Source of the DNA: Cohnella phaseoli
Lineage (GTDB): Bacteria; Bacillota; Bacilli; Paenibacillales; Paenibacillaceae
Reading direction: 5' to 3'
Assembly (NCBI RefSeq): GCF_003386235.1
Contig: NZ_QRDZ01000043.1
Location: 1-64,000 of the forward strand
DNA: 64,000 bases
The notes beneath the pieces were generated by a model. The model did not search any database. It worked only from the letters and a program-made list of their open reading frames with translations, and was not told the origin of the DNA. Positions 50,020 to 58,003 of this stretch are shown in pieces (position 1 is the first letter of the stretch; each line of letters opens with the position of its first letter). A program made the translations under genes and the position numbers.

Positions 50020-51369
50020 ATGGAAAGTTTCTTTAAGCTGAAGGAACTGGGAACGAACGTACGCACGGAGATCATGGCAGGGATTACGACCTTCATGACG
50101 ATGGCTTACATTCTAGTCGTTAACCCAGGCATTTTATCGGGAGCGGGACTGTCTTTCGAGTCCGTATTCCTGGCAACCGCGTTGGCGGCTGGTATTTTTA
50201 CGATCGCAATGGGCTTGTTCGTTAACTTTCCGGTTGCGCTCGCTCCGGGGATGGGCCTGAACGCCTTCTTCGCGACAACGGTTATCACCTCCAAGGCGAC
50301 CGGTCACGAGATTACGGCGGAGATGGGCTTGGCGGCCGTATTTATTTCAGGGATTATTTTCTTCATCCTAACGGTAACGCAGGTTCGACAGATTCTGGTC
50401 GTGGCCATTCCGGATGCGCTGAAGCATGCGATTACGGTCGGTATCGGTTTGTTTATCGCTATCGTAGGCATGAAAAACAGCGGCCTGATGTCGATCATTA
50501 CGTTCGAAGATGGCGGAACGCTGTTGACGATGGGACATCTGAAGGATCCTACGGTGTGGCTGACAATCGTGGGTCTGGGCATTATCGCCCTGCTGATGGT
50601 ACTGCGCGTTAAAGGCGCAATTCTGATCGGTATGTTGGTTATTACGTTGCTTGGCGCTCTTCCGGGCGTTGACCTCGTTCACTTTAATACATTGAAGGAA
50701 GCAAGCTGGACTCCGAACTTCGGCGAGCTGAACTTCTGGCATATGGATTTCGCCGATCTGTTTACGACAGGCTTGCTGACGGCGATCGCTACCTTCACGT
50801 TCGTAGAATTGTTTGATACGTTCGGAACCTTGGTCGGTACGGCCAACAGAGCCGGATTTTTCAAAAATAAAGAAGAAGGCAACAAAAAAGTCGGCAAAGC
50901 GATGTTCGTGGACTCTCTTGCAGTCAGCGGCGGCGCGATGCTCGGCACAAGTACGGTAACAGCTTACGTAGAAAGCTCCGCGGGGATCGCCGAAGGCGGA
51001 CGCTCCGGTCTGACAGCAGTTACGACGGGCGCATGCTTCCTGCTTGCACTGTTCCTTTTGCCGCTGGCGCTGCTAATTCCGGGACCGGCTACAAGCGCGG
51101 CTCTGATCATCGTTGGCGTGCTCATGGTGCAATCGGTTAAAGAAATCGACTTTACGGATCTCGTCATCGGTATTCCGGCGTTCTTGACGGTTACGATCAT
51201 GCCGTTCACGTACAACATCGCCAACGGGATTTCGTTTGGTATCGTTTCTTACGTGCTGCTGGCGTTCGTTGCCAACCTGGCCGGCGACAAAAAGCACAAA
51301 ATCCACTGGCTCATGTGGGTGCTGTTCTTCATCGTTATCGCGCGCTACGTATTCGTAGGCGGAGAATAA
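50020..51369 (+). CDS. pbuG: NCS2-family guanine/hypoxanthine permease (PbuG/PbuO-like)
   Basis: A purine-base uptake protein of about 449 residues with twelve or more hydrophobic segments. Family motifs are TTFMTMAYILVVNPGILSGAG, PGMGLNAFF, VELFDTFGTLVGTANRAGF and TSTVTAYVESSAGIAEGGRSGLTA. I chose ATG 50020 (MESFFKLKELG), behind AAGGGAGAG at 50000-50008. The frame is open back to 49915, but that part is the riboswitch terminator. Control by the guanine riboswitch supports guanine or hypoxanthine as cargo. Confidence 0.94.
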   Translation: MESFFKLKELGTNVRTEIMAGITTFMTMAYILVVNPGILSGAGLSFESVFLATALAAGIFTIAMGLFVNFPVALAPGMGLNAFFATTVITSKATGHEITAEMGLAAVFISGIIFFILTVTQVRQILVVAIPDALKHAITVGIGLFIAIVGMKNSGLMSIITFEDGGTLLTMGHLKDPTVWLTIVGLGIIALLMVLRVKGAILIGMLVITLLGALPGVDLVHFNTLKEASWTPNFGELNFWHMDFADLFTTGLLTAIATFTFVELFDTFGTLVGTANRAGFFKNKEEGNKKVGKAMFVDSLAVSGGAMLGTSTVTAYVESSAGIAEGGRSGLTAVTTGACFLLALFLLPLALLIPGPATSAALIIVGVLMVQSVKEIDFTDLVIGIPAFLTVTIMPFTYNIANGISFGIVSYVLLAFVANLAGDKKHKIHWLMWVLFFIVIARYVFVGGE

Positions 51370-51407
51370 TCGCGTTTATGAGCCTTCGCGGGCTCATGGC
51401 ATAAATC

Positions 51408-51452
51408 AACCCCGCTTCACTTCCGAATTGACGGAGGTGGGGCGGGGTTTTA
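51408..51452 (+). terminator. Terminator of the purine permease gene
   Basis: An 18-nt arm (51408-51425) pairs with 51432-51449 around AATTGA with few mismatches, followed by TTTTA. A second small hairpin (ATGAGCC..GGCTCAT, 51378-51397) precedes it. Confidence 0.88.
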
Positions 51453-51502
51453 CTATGGGGGGGGGAGTCATGAAGATATGATTTTACGGGGAGGGGCGTT
51501 CG

Positions 51503-52036
51503 GTGGCCGGAAACATGCTATACATCCCTTATAGTATCTTGTTGGTGGTTGGCGTGATTGTTTTCGCTGTAGTTATCCAGTTAAAAAAAGGTAAAAGACA
51601 TACGCGGTATTTTTTGATGGTTTCCCTACCTGTCCTTGTTATTTTTTTGTTTTATTTCTGGAATTCAACATTTAATAATTATGTGAAAAGCTATTTGTTT
51701 CCAAGCCGTGCGTTCGAATGTGAATATATAGAGGAATTAAAAAATCTGGCGCTTCCCCTTCCTGAAAGAATGGTATTTAAAGGGAAAGAAGACGCGTGCT
51801 CTCCATTTTATTTGGCCTATGTGAGTGCCGATGATTTCAAAGCGTTTTATCAAGAGCAGCTAAGCAGAATGGAACGCCAAGGGGAAATTAAAAACTTTGC
51901 TTATGTTGAACGTGAGGATCAGTACGGGGCTGAACATAATGGATATATAGCAGAGCTACCGACGGGTTCAAAGATTGAGATTTTTATGCGCAGTGAAAAT
52001 AATTTGGGAATAATGTCGATTGATTACGAGCGCTAA
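51503..52036 (+). CDS. Small A/T-rich membrane protein of unknown function
   Basis: 177 residues with two N-terminal membrane segments (about 6-26 and 36-56) and a hydrophilic C-terminal domain of about 115 residues with no family I recognise (PLPERMVFKGKEDACSPFYLAYVSADDFKAFYQEQL split). The GTG start at 51503 follows GGGGAGGGG. Base composition is visibly more A/T-rich than the flanking purine genes, which could indicate recent acquisition. It is isolated between the permease and the pur operon. Confidence 0.7.
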   Translation: MAGNMLYIPYSILLVVGVIVFAVVIQLKKGKRHTRYFLMVSLPVLVIFLFYFWNSTFNNYVKSYLFPSRAFECEYIEELKNLALPLPERMVFKGKEDACSPFYLAYVSADDFKAFYQEQLSRMERQGEIKNFAYVEREDQYGAEHNGYIAELPTGSKIEIFMRSENNLGIMSIDYER

Positions 52037-52111
52037 CAAAACCATTGTACAGAGATTGCGTGAAAAACCGAACATTAATAATCTTTATCAATGAAAGCGT
52101 TCGTCTTTGTT

Positions 52112-52141
52112 TGACAGTCCCCCTTGCTCTAAGGTAAACTT
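52112..52141 (+). promoter_or_regulatory. Promoter of the pur operon
   Basis: TTGACA (52112-52117), 18-nt spacer, TAAACT (52136-52141). It is about 50 bp before the riboswitch aptamer. I do not see a clear PurBox pair. Confidence 0.65.
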
Positions 52142-52190
52142 AGAAGCGTAAATAAGCAAAATGACTTGCCTTTCGACAGGCAAGGCGCCA

Positions 52191-52258
52191 AGCGCGTATA
52201 TGTCGGGAATCGGCCCGAACGTCTCTACCCGAAAACCCTAATTTTCGGACTACGCAGC
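52191..52258 (+). promoter_or_regulatory. Guanine (purine) riboswitch upstream of purE
   Basis: GCGTATATGTCGGGAATCGG, then CCCGAACGTCTCTACCCG, AAAACCCTAAT and CGGACTACGC reproduce the purine aptamer, with P1 GCG/CGC and the guanine-type C in GACTACG. It controls the whole pur operon by transcription attenuation together with the hairpin at 52282-52312. Confidence 0.92.
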
Positions 52259-52281
52259 AGTCGCAGGTGGCATAAAATAGA

Positions 52282-52312
52282 AGCGCGAACCCCATCAAGG
52301 TTCGGGCTTTGT
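52282..52312 (+). terminator. pur operon riboswitch terminator
   Basis: AAGCGCGAACC (52282-52292) pairs with GGTTCGGGCTT (52300-52310) with one G-G mismatch. The T-tract is short, so termination may be leaky. Confidence 0.65.
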
Positions 52313-52443
52313 CTTGTCGCTACGGGTGATCGTGTCGAAAGTGGAGAACGTAGGTCGATTGGGGAATACTGTTGATGTTCCCATCGGTCTTTTTTTCATT
52401 TATGGCGGAAAAGAACAGAACGCAACCGGGGAAGGGTGGAATC

Positions 52444-52932
52444 ATGTCGTCACTTGTCGGCGTCATCATGGGAAGTACGTCGGATTGGGAAACGATGAAG
52501 AAGGCGTGCGAGATACTTGAGGAGTTAAACATTCCGTACGAGAAAAAAGTCGTCTCCGCGCATCGGACGCCGGATTTGATGTTCGAATATGCGGAAACCG
52601 CGGTGGAACGCGGTCTGAAGGTTATTATTGCCGGCGCCGGCGGCGCCGCTCATCTGCCGGGTATGGTCGCGGCCAAAACCGTCCTGCCCGTTATCGGAGT
52701 GCCCGTTCAATCGAAAGCATTGAACGGGCTGGATTCGTTGCTTTCGATCGTGCAGATGCCGGGCGGCATTCCAGTCGCGACGGTGGCGATCGGCGCGGCC
52801 GGCGCGACGAACGCGGGCTTGCTCGCGGCGCAATTCATCGGCTCGTTCGATCCCGAGGTCCAGGCGCGTGTCGCCGCAAGGCGCGAGCGCATTACGCAGG
52901 ACGTGCTGGACAATGCGGAGCTGCCTTCATGA
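52444..52932 (+). CDS. purE: N5-carboxyaminoimidazole ribonucleotide mutase
   Basis: Class I PurE that moves the carboxyl group of N5-CAIR to give CAIR in IMP synthesis. It is 162 residues, the family's normal length, with the substrate loop GSTSDWE, SAHRTPD, and AGAGGAAHLPGMVAAKT. I chose ATG 52444 (MSSLVGVIMGS); the frame extends 24 codons upstream into the leader but without family similarity. First gene of the pur operon; its stop overlaps purK by 4 nt. Confidence 0.96.
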   Translation: MSSLVGVIMGSTSDWETMKKACEILEELNIPYEKKVVSAHRTPDLMFEYAETAVERGLKVIIAGAGGAAHLPGMVAAKTVLPVIGVPVQSKALNGLDSLLSIVQMPGGIPVATVAIGAAGATNAGLLAAQFIGSFDPEVQARVAARRERITQDVLDNAELPS

Positions 52933-54287
52933 GCGGAGGGGATAACGTGAACAAGCTTGTCAACCTGTTCGAGGGCGAAGGCGCGGCTTGCGATGAGTTT
53001 GGCTGTGCGATTCCGGGCTCTGAGGACGGGCAAGAGGCTGGCGGGGAGACGGAAGCGGCGGACTCGCAGGCAGGCTTGAAGGCTGGTGCGGAAGCGGCAG
53101 GTGCAGAAGCGGGGCCGAAGGCTGAGACGGCATCGGCGCGCCGCGCGATTCTGCCCGGTGCAACGATCGGCGTGCTCGGCGGCGGACAGCTTGGACGGAT
53201 GCTCGCTCATGCGGGCAATCGGCTCGGCTACCGCTTCGTGACGCTCGACCCGACGCCGGACAGCCCGTGCGGACAGACGGCGGCGCAGATCGTGGCGGCG
53301 TACGACGATCGGGAGGCGGCGCGGGAATTGGCGCAGCGCTCCGACGTGATCACGTACGAGTTCGAGAACGTCGACGCCGGCGTAGCGGAAATGCTGGAGC
53401 GCGAATCGTACGTGCCGCAGGGCAGCAAGCTGCTGTACACGACGCAGCATCGGCTGCGTGAGAAGCAGGCGGTCGAAGCGGCCGGGGCGCAGGTTGCGCC
53501 TTATGCCGAGATCGAGAGCCTGGCCGGGTTGCAGGAAGCGGCGGCTCGGCTGGGACTCCCGGCGGTGCTGAAAACCGCAACCGGCGGCTACGACGGCAAA
53601 GGCCAGTGGGTGCTGCGCAGCGAGGACGAGCTGGCGACGGCTTGGGAAGAGGCGAGTCGGGTCGGTACGCAGCTCGTGCTGGAGAAGTTTATTGTTTTCG
53701 ATAAGGAAATTTCCGTGATCGCGGCGAGAAGCCCTTCGGGAGAAGTGAAGACGTTCCCGCCTGCGGAAAATATCCACGTTCATAATATATTGCATCTATC
53801 CATCGTTCCGGCGCGCATTTCGGACAAGGTTCGTGCGGAGGCCGAGAAGCTCGCGGTTTCGATCGCGGAGACGCTGGGTGCGGTTGGTCTGATCGCCGTC
53901 GAAATGTTCCTTACGGCGGACGGCGAATTGTACGTCAACGAACTGGCGCCAAGACCGCACAACTCCGGTCACTATACGATGGAAGCCTGCCGCACGTCGC
54001 AGTTCGAACAGCATGTTCGGGCGATCTGCGATTTGCCGCTCGGCGATCCGTCGCTGCTGACGCCGGTCGTCATGGCGAACATTCTCGGCGAGCATATGGA
54101 GCCGTTGCTGGAATGGATGGGCGAGAAGGATTCAGCGGCCGAGAAGCTGGGCGTCGAGGTCAAGGTTCACCTGTACGGCAAGGCGGAAGCCAAACATAAG
54201 CGCAAGATGGGCCATCTGAACGTGCTTGCTCCGAATGTGGACGCGGCGCTGGAATGGATTGCTCAATCGAAAATATGGAGGGTTTAA
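52929..54287 (+). CDS. purK: N5-carboxyaminoimidazole ribonucleotide synthase with N-terminal extension
   Basis: ATP-grasp enzyme that carboxylates AIR with bicarbonate. The catalytic body begins near residue 76 (ATIGVLGGGQLGRML) and shows FENVD, TATGGYDGKGQWV and VNELAPRPHNSGHYTMEAC, all normal. The first 75 residues are an extra low-complexity region rich in Ala, Gly and Glu (SEDGQEAGGETEAADSQAG type), not present in typical PurK of about 380 aa. ATG 52929 overlaps the purE stop (ATGA). An internal start near the body is possible, but no good ribosome site was seen. Confidence 0.94.
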   Translation: MSGGDNVNKLVNLFEGEGAACDEFGCAIPGSEDGQEAGGETEAADSQAGLKAGAEAAGAEAGPKAETASARRAILPGATIGVLGGGQLGRMLAHAGNRLGYRFVTLDPTPDSPCGQTAAQIVAAYDDREAARELAQRSDVITYEFENVDAGVAEMLERESYVPQGSKLLYTTQHRLREKQAVEAAGAQVAPYAEIESLAGLQEAAARLGLPAVLKTATGGYDGKGQWVLRSEDELATAWEEASRVGTQLVLEKFIVFDKEISVIAARSPSGEVKTFPPAENIHVHNILHLSIVPARISDKVRAEAEKLAVSIAETLGAVGLIAVEMFLTADGELYVNELAPRPHNSGHYTMEACRTSQFEQHVRAICDLPLGDPSLLTPVVMANILGEHMEPLLEWMGEKDSAAEKLGVEVKVHLYGKAEAKHKRKMGHLNVLAPNVDAALEWIAQSKIWRV

Positions 54288-54293
54288 TTACAC

Positions 54294-55595
54294 ATGTTAG
54301 AACGTTATAGCCGGCCCGAGATGCGGGCGATCTGGACGGAACAAAACAAGTTCCAAGCGTGGTTGGAAGTCGAGCTGTGCGCCTGCGAGGCATGGGCCGA
54401 ACTGGGACACATTCCTCATGAAGACACGGTCGAGCTGCGCAAAAACGCCAAGTTCGACATCGACCGCATTTACGAGATCGAGCTGGAAACCCGCCATGAC
54501 GTGATCGCCTTTACACGCGCCGTATCCGAAAGTCTCGGAGCGGAACGCAAATGGGTGCACTACGGCCTCACTTCGACGGACGTCGTCGATACGGCGATGG
54601 GCTACCTGCTTCGTCAGGCGAATGAAATTTTGCGCAAAGATATTCAGAACTTTATCGCCATCCTTCGCGATCAGGCGATTCAATATAAGAACACTCCGAT
54701 GATGGGCCGTACGCACGGCGTTCATGCCGAGCCGACGACTTTCGGCTTGAAGCTGGCGCTGTGGCACGAGGAAATGAAGCGCAACCTGGAGCGGTTCGAG
54801 CATGCAGCCGCGGGCGTCGAGTTCGGCAAAATGTCCGGCGCGGTCGGCACGTACGCCAACATCGATCCTGCAGTGGAAGGGTTCGTATGCAAGAAGCTCG
54901 GTATCCAAGCTGCGCCGATCTCGACGCAGACGCTGCAGCGCGACCGTCATGCGGAATATATGGCGACGTTGGCGCTGATCGCCACGTCGATCGACAAGTT
55001 CGCGACGGAAATCCGCGGCTTGCAGAAGAGCGAGTTCCGCGAAGTCGAAGAGCCGTTCGGCAAAGGGCAAAAAGGCTCGTCGGCGATGCCGCACAAGCGC
55101 AATCCGATCGGCTGCGAGAACATGAGCGGCTTGTCCCGCGTCATTCGCGGCCACATGCTGACCGCCTACGAGAACGTGCCGCTGTGGCATGAGCGCGACA
55201 TTTCGCACTCCTCGGCGGAGCGGATCATCCTGCCGGACGCGACGATGCTGCTTAACTACATGCTGAACCGCTTTGGCAACATCGTGAAGAACTTGACCGT
55301 GTTCCCGGAAAACATGAAGCGCAACATGAGAAGCACGTATAACGTGCCGTTCTCCGGACGCGTCATGACGAAGCTAATTGACAAAGGCTTCGCCCGCGAG
55401 CAGGCGTACGACACGGTGCAGCCGCGCGCGATGCAGGCTTGGGAGGAACAGCGCGATTTCCGCGATATCGTGCAGTCGACGAAGGAAATTACCGACGTTC
55501 TGTCCGCTGAGGAGATTGCCGATTGCTTCGATCCGACTTGGCATTTGAAGCATGTGGATACGATTTTCGACCGGTTGGGTCTCGTTGCGAAATAA
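54294..55595 (+). CDS. purB: Adenylosuccinate lyase
   Basis: Fumarase/aspartase-superfamily lyase acting twice in purine synthesis (SAICAR to AICAR, adenylosuccinate to AMP). It has 433 residues, with HYGLTSTDVVDTA, MMGRTHGVHAEPTTFG, and the signature loop GSSAMPHKRNPIGCEN. It begins 6 nt after purK with GGAGGG (54277-54282) upstream. Normal length and no anomalies. Confidence 0.97.
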   Translation: MLERYSRPEMRAIWTEQNKFQAWLEVELCACEAWAELGHIPHEDTVELRKNAKFDIDRIYEIELETRHDVIAFTRAVSESLGAERKWVHYGLTSTDVVDTAMGYLLRQANEILRKDIQNFIAILRDQAIQYKNTPMMGRTHGVHAEPTTFGLKLALWHEEMKRNLERFEHAAAGVEFGKMSGAVGTYANIDPAVEGFVCKKLGIQAAPISTQTLQRDRHAEYMATLALIATSIDKFATEIRGLQKSEFREVEEPFGKGQKGSSAMPHKRNPIGCENMSGLSRVIRGHMLTAYENVPLWHERDISHSSAERIILPDATMLLNYMLNRFGNIVKNLTVFPENMKRNMRSTYNVPFSGRVMTKLIDKGFAREQAYDTVQPRAMQAWEEQRDFRDIVQSTKEITDVLSAEEIADCFDPTWHLKHVDTIFDRLGLVAK

Positions 55596-55670
55596 AATAC
55601 CTCTAATTTCGTGACGAACCCTTGGGCTTGAAATAATACGCGCGCTAGCATGCGCCGCTAGGAGGCAGCA

Positions 55671-56552
55671 ATGACTACCCAAGCTTTGGCGACGGCCGAA
55701 GGGCTCGTGAACGCCCCGCTGATTCACAAAGGCAAGGTCCGGGAGCTGTACGATCTCGGCGAGCACTTATTAATTGTAGTAACGGACCGCATCTCGGCGT
55801 TCGACTATGTGCTGGATCCCCCGGTTCCCGGAAAAGGCAGCGTCCTGAACGGGCTGAGCGCGCACTGGTTCGAGCAAACGGCTGGTTTTCAGCCGAACCA
55901 TGTCGTGCATACGGATGTGGCGCTGCTGGGCGACATCGTGACCGAGCCGGAGAAGCTGGCCGGACGGATCATGGTCAGCCGCAAGGCGCAGCGGGTCGAC
56001 ATCGAGTGCGTCGTTCGCGGCTACATTACGGGCGGCGGCTGGCGGCAGTATCAGACTTCCGGCGAGGTTAACGGCATTAAGCTGCCGGAAGGGCTGCACA
56101 AGAACTCGAAGCTGGAGCAGCCGATCTTCACGCCTGCCGGCAAAAACGACGTCGGCCACGACGAGGACATCCCGTTCGAGGAGATGGCTCGCCGTGTCGG
56201 TGCGGAGCTGGCGGAGGCTTTGCGTGAGCGCAGCCTAAAGCTGTACGAGTTTGGTCGCGACTATTGCGCCAAGCGGGGAATTATCCTCGCCGACTGCAAG
56301 TTCGAGTTCGGCCTGATCGATGGGGAGATCATCCTCATCGACGAGCTGTTCACGCCGGACTCCTCGCGCTTTTGGGCGGAGGAGAACTACAAGCTTGACG
56401 TCGAGATCGACAGCATGGACAAGGAGCCGGTTCGCGCCTACTTGGCCGGATCGGATTGGGACAAGAACAGCCCGCCTCCAGCGCTGCCGGCCGAAGTCGT
56501 CGCTGCGACGACGGACCGTTACCGCGACATCGCTCGCAGGCTGATGGAGTAG
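55671..56552 (+). CDS. purC: Phosphoribosylaminoimidazole-succinocarboxamide synthase
   Basis: SAICAR synthase joining CAIR and aspartate with ATP. The 293 residues include the lead motif LIHKGKVRELYDL, VTDRISAFDYVL, VVRGYITGGGWRQYQ, ILADCKFEFG and LIDELFTPDSSRFW. The length matches the roughly 290-residue form rather than the shorter 235-residue Bacillus subtilis type. AGGAGG precedes ATG 55671. It is followed by the 51-bp array B, which separates it from purS. Confidence 0.96.
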   Translation: MTTQALATAEGLVNAPLIHKGKVRELYDLGEHLLIVVTDRISAFDYVLDPPVPGKGSVLNGLSAHWFEQTAGFQPNHVVHTDVALLGDIVTEPEKLAGRIMVSRKAQRVDIECVVRGYITGGGWRQYQTSGEVNGIKLPEGLHKNSKLEQPIFTPAGKNDVGHDEDIPFEEMARRVGAELAEALRERSLKLYEFGRDYCAKRGIILADCKFEFGLIDGEIILIDELFTPDSSRFWAEENYKLDVEIDSMDKEPVRAYLAGSDWDKNSPPPALPAEVVAATTDRYRDIARRLME

Positions 56553-56569
56553 TAGTAGCTCGCATCGGC

Positions 56570-56930
56570 GCAGGCTCGTAAGCGCGTAACGGTCTGTGGG
56601 ACCGTTAGAGTCGGAGAAAGTGGCCGGCGGGAGCGTGTAACGGTCTGTCAGACCGTTAGAGTCGGCGAAAGTGGTCGGCGGGAGTGTGTAACGGTCTGTC
56701 AGACCGTAAGAGACGGCCAAAGTGGTCGGCGAGAGTGTGTAACGGTCTGTCAGACCGTAAGAGTCGACAAAAGTGGTCGGCGGAAGTGCGTAACGGTCTG
56801 TCAGACCGGAAGAGTCGGCGAAAGTGGCAGGCGAGAGTGTGTAACGGTCTGTCAGACCGGAAGAGTCGGCGAAAGTGGCAGGCGAGAGTGTGTAACGGTC
56901 TGTCAGACCGGAAGGGTCGGCGCTAAAGTC
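56570..56930. repeat. Tandem array B: seven 51-bp units with palindromic core, inside the pur operon
   Basis: The core TAACGGTCTGTCAGACCGTT begins at 56587, 56638, 56689, 56740, 56791, 56842 and 56893, an exact 51-bp step. AACGGTCTG-T-CAGACCGTT is a perfect dyad in the early units; later units carry CCGGAA and lose the last pairs. Linkers (AGTCGGCGAAAGTGG-GGCGGGAGTGTG) are also repeated. It fills most of the 508-bp gap between purC and purS. As 51 is a multiple of 3, long open frames arise on both strands, but I do not regard them as genes. Confidence 0.93.
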
Positions 56931-57060
56931 TCGCTACGAGTAACGTATCACCCAAATGGATCTAGCTGGTCGCATCTGCACGAGGATTTACTTTTTCACA
57001 CGCAAGACGTTCTTATAGATGAAACCATCCACCAACCTACAAATCAGGAGGAACCTCCCC

Positions 57061-57303
57061 ATGAAAGCAAAGGTATACGTGACGATTAAGGAAAACGTGC
57101 TCGACCCGCAAGGGAACGCGGTGCAAGGCGCGCTGCATACGCTCGGATTCGGCGAAGTAGGCAAGGTGAGAATTGGCAAGTATTTGGAGCTTGAGCTGGA
57201 TACGAACGATCGCGCGCAAGCGGAAGAGAAGCTTAAGGTGATGTGCGAAAAGCTGCTGGCGAACACGGTTGTCGAAGACTATCGTTTCGAATTGGAGGGC
57301 TGA
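57061..57303 (+). CDS. purS: Phosphoribosylformylglycinamidine synthase subunit PurS
   Basis: An 80-residue subunit that docks PurQ on PurL in the Gram-positive FGAM synthase complex. MKAKVYVTIKENVLDPQGNAV and the GFGEVGKVRIGKYLEL region are typical. I chose ATG 57061 with AGGAGG at 57046-57051; an upstream ATG at 57019 is in frame but lacks family similarity. The purQ start is 8 nt downstream. Confidence 0.96.
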   Translation: MKAKVYVTIKENVLDPQGNAVQGALHTLGFGEVGKVRIGKYLELELDTNDRAQAEEKLKVMCEKLLANTVVEDYRFELEG

Positions 57304-57310
57304 GGCGCTC

Positions 57311-58003
57311 ATGAAATTCGCGGTACTGGTGTTTCCGGGTTCCAACTGTGACATTGACTGCTACAAGGCGGTAGAGGATACGGTAGGCGAGCAAGTCGAT
57401 TACGTGTTCCATACGGCGACCGATCTGTCGGACTATGACGCAATTCTCGTGCCGGGCGGTTTCTCCTATGGGGACTATCTGCGCTGCGGCGCCATCGCAC
57501 AATTCGCTCCGGTCATGGCCGAGGTGAAGAAGGCGGCCGAGCAAGGCAAGTTTATTCTCGGTATCTGCAACGGGTTCCAGATTCTGACCGAAGCGGGCCT
57601 CCTGCCGGGAGCGCTCATTCGCAACAATTCGTTGAAATTCCGCTGTCATCAGGTCGGTCTCGTTGTCGAGAACAACAAAACCGGCTTTACGAACGACTAC
57701 GCGCAGGGCGAGGTTATTCAAATTCCGATCGCTCACGGCGAAGGAAGCTATTATGTGGACGATGCGGCGCTGGCGCAGTTGAAGGCGAACGATCAGATCG
57801 TTTTCCGCTATGCGGGCGACAATCCGAACGGTTCGGTAGACGACATCGCCGGCGTGTGCAACGAAGCGGGCAATATTGTGGGCATGATGCCGCACCCGGA
57901 GCGGGCGGTTAAGGAAATTCTCGGGTCCGCCGACGGCGCGCGGATGTTTAAGTCAGTATTAAACGCTTGGAGGGAACGTCATGGCGCAGCAAGTATCCGC
58001 TAA
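57311..58003 (+). CDS. purQ: Phosphoribosylformylglycinamidine synthase, glutaminase subunit
   Basis: Class I glutamine amidotransferase that supplies ammonia for FGAM synthesis. 230 residues: FPGSNCDIDCYKAV, PGGFSYGDYLRCGAIA, the nucleophile in ILGICNGFQIL, and the His/Glu pair in MMPHPERAV. ATG 57311 is preferred over an in-frame start at 57269 within purS. The 3' end overlaps purL by 23 nt. Confidence 0.96.
   Translation: MKFAVLVFPGSNCDIDCYKAVEDTVGEQVDYVFHTATDLSDYDAILVPGGFSYGDYLRCGAIAQFAPVMAEVKKAAEQGKFILGICNGFQILTEAGLLPGALIRNNSLKFRCHQVGLVVENNKTGFTNDYAQGEVIQIPIAHGEGSYYVDDAALAQLKANDQIVFRYAGDNPNGSVDDIAGVCNEAGNIVGMMPHPERAVKEILGSADGARMFKSVLNAWRERHGAASIR

Noticed and set aside
56684..56926. Protein made of 17-residue repeats in array B
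   Set aside because: The 51-bp step keeps every frame open on both strands. There is no ribosome site and the composition is not protein-like.
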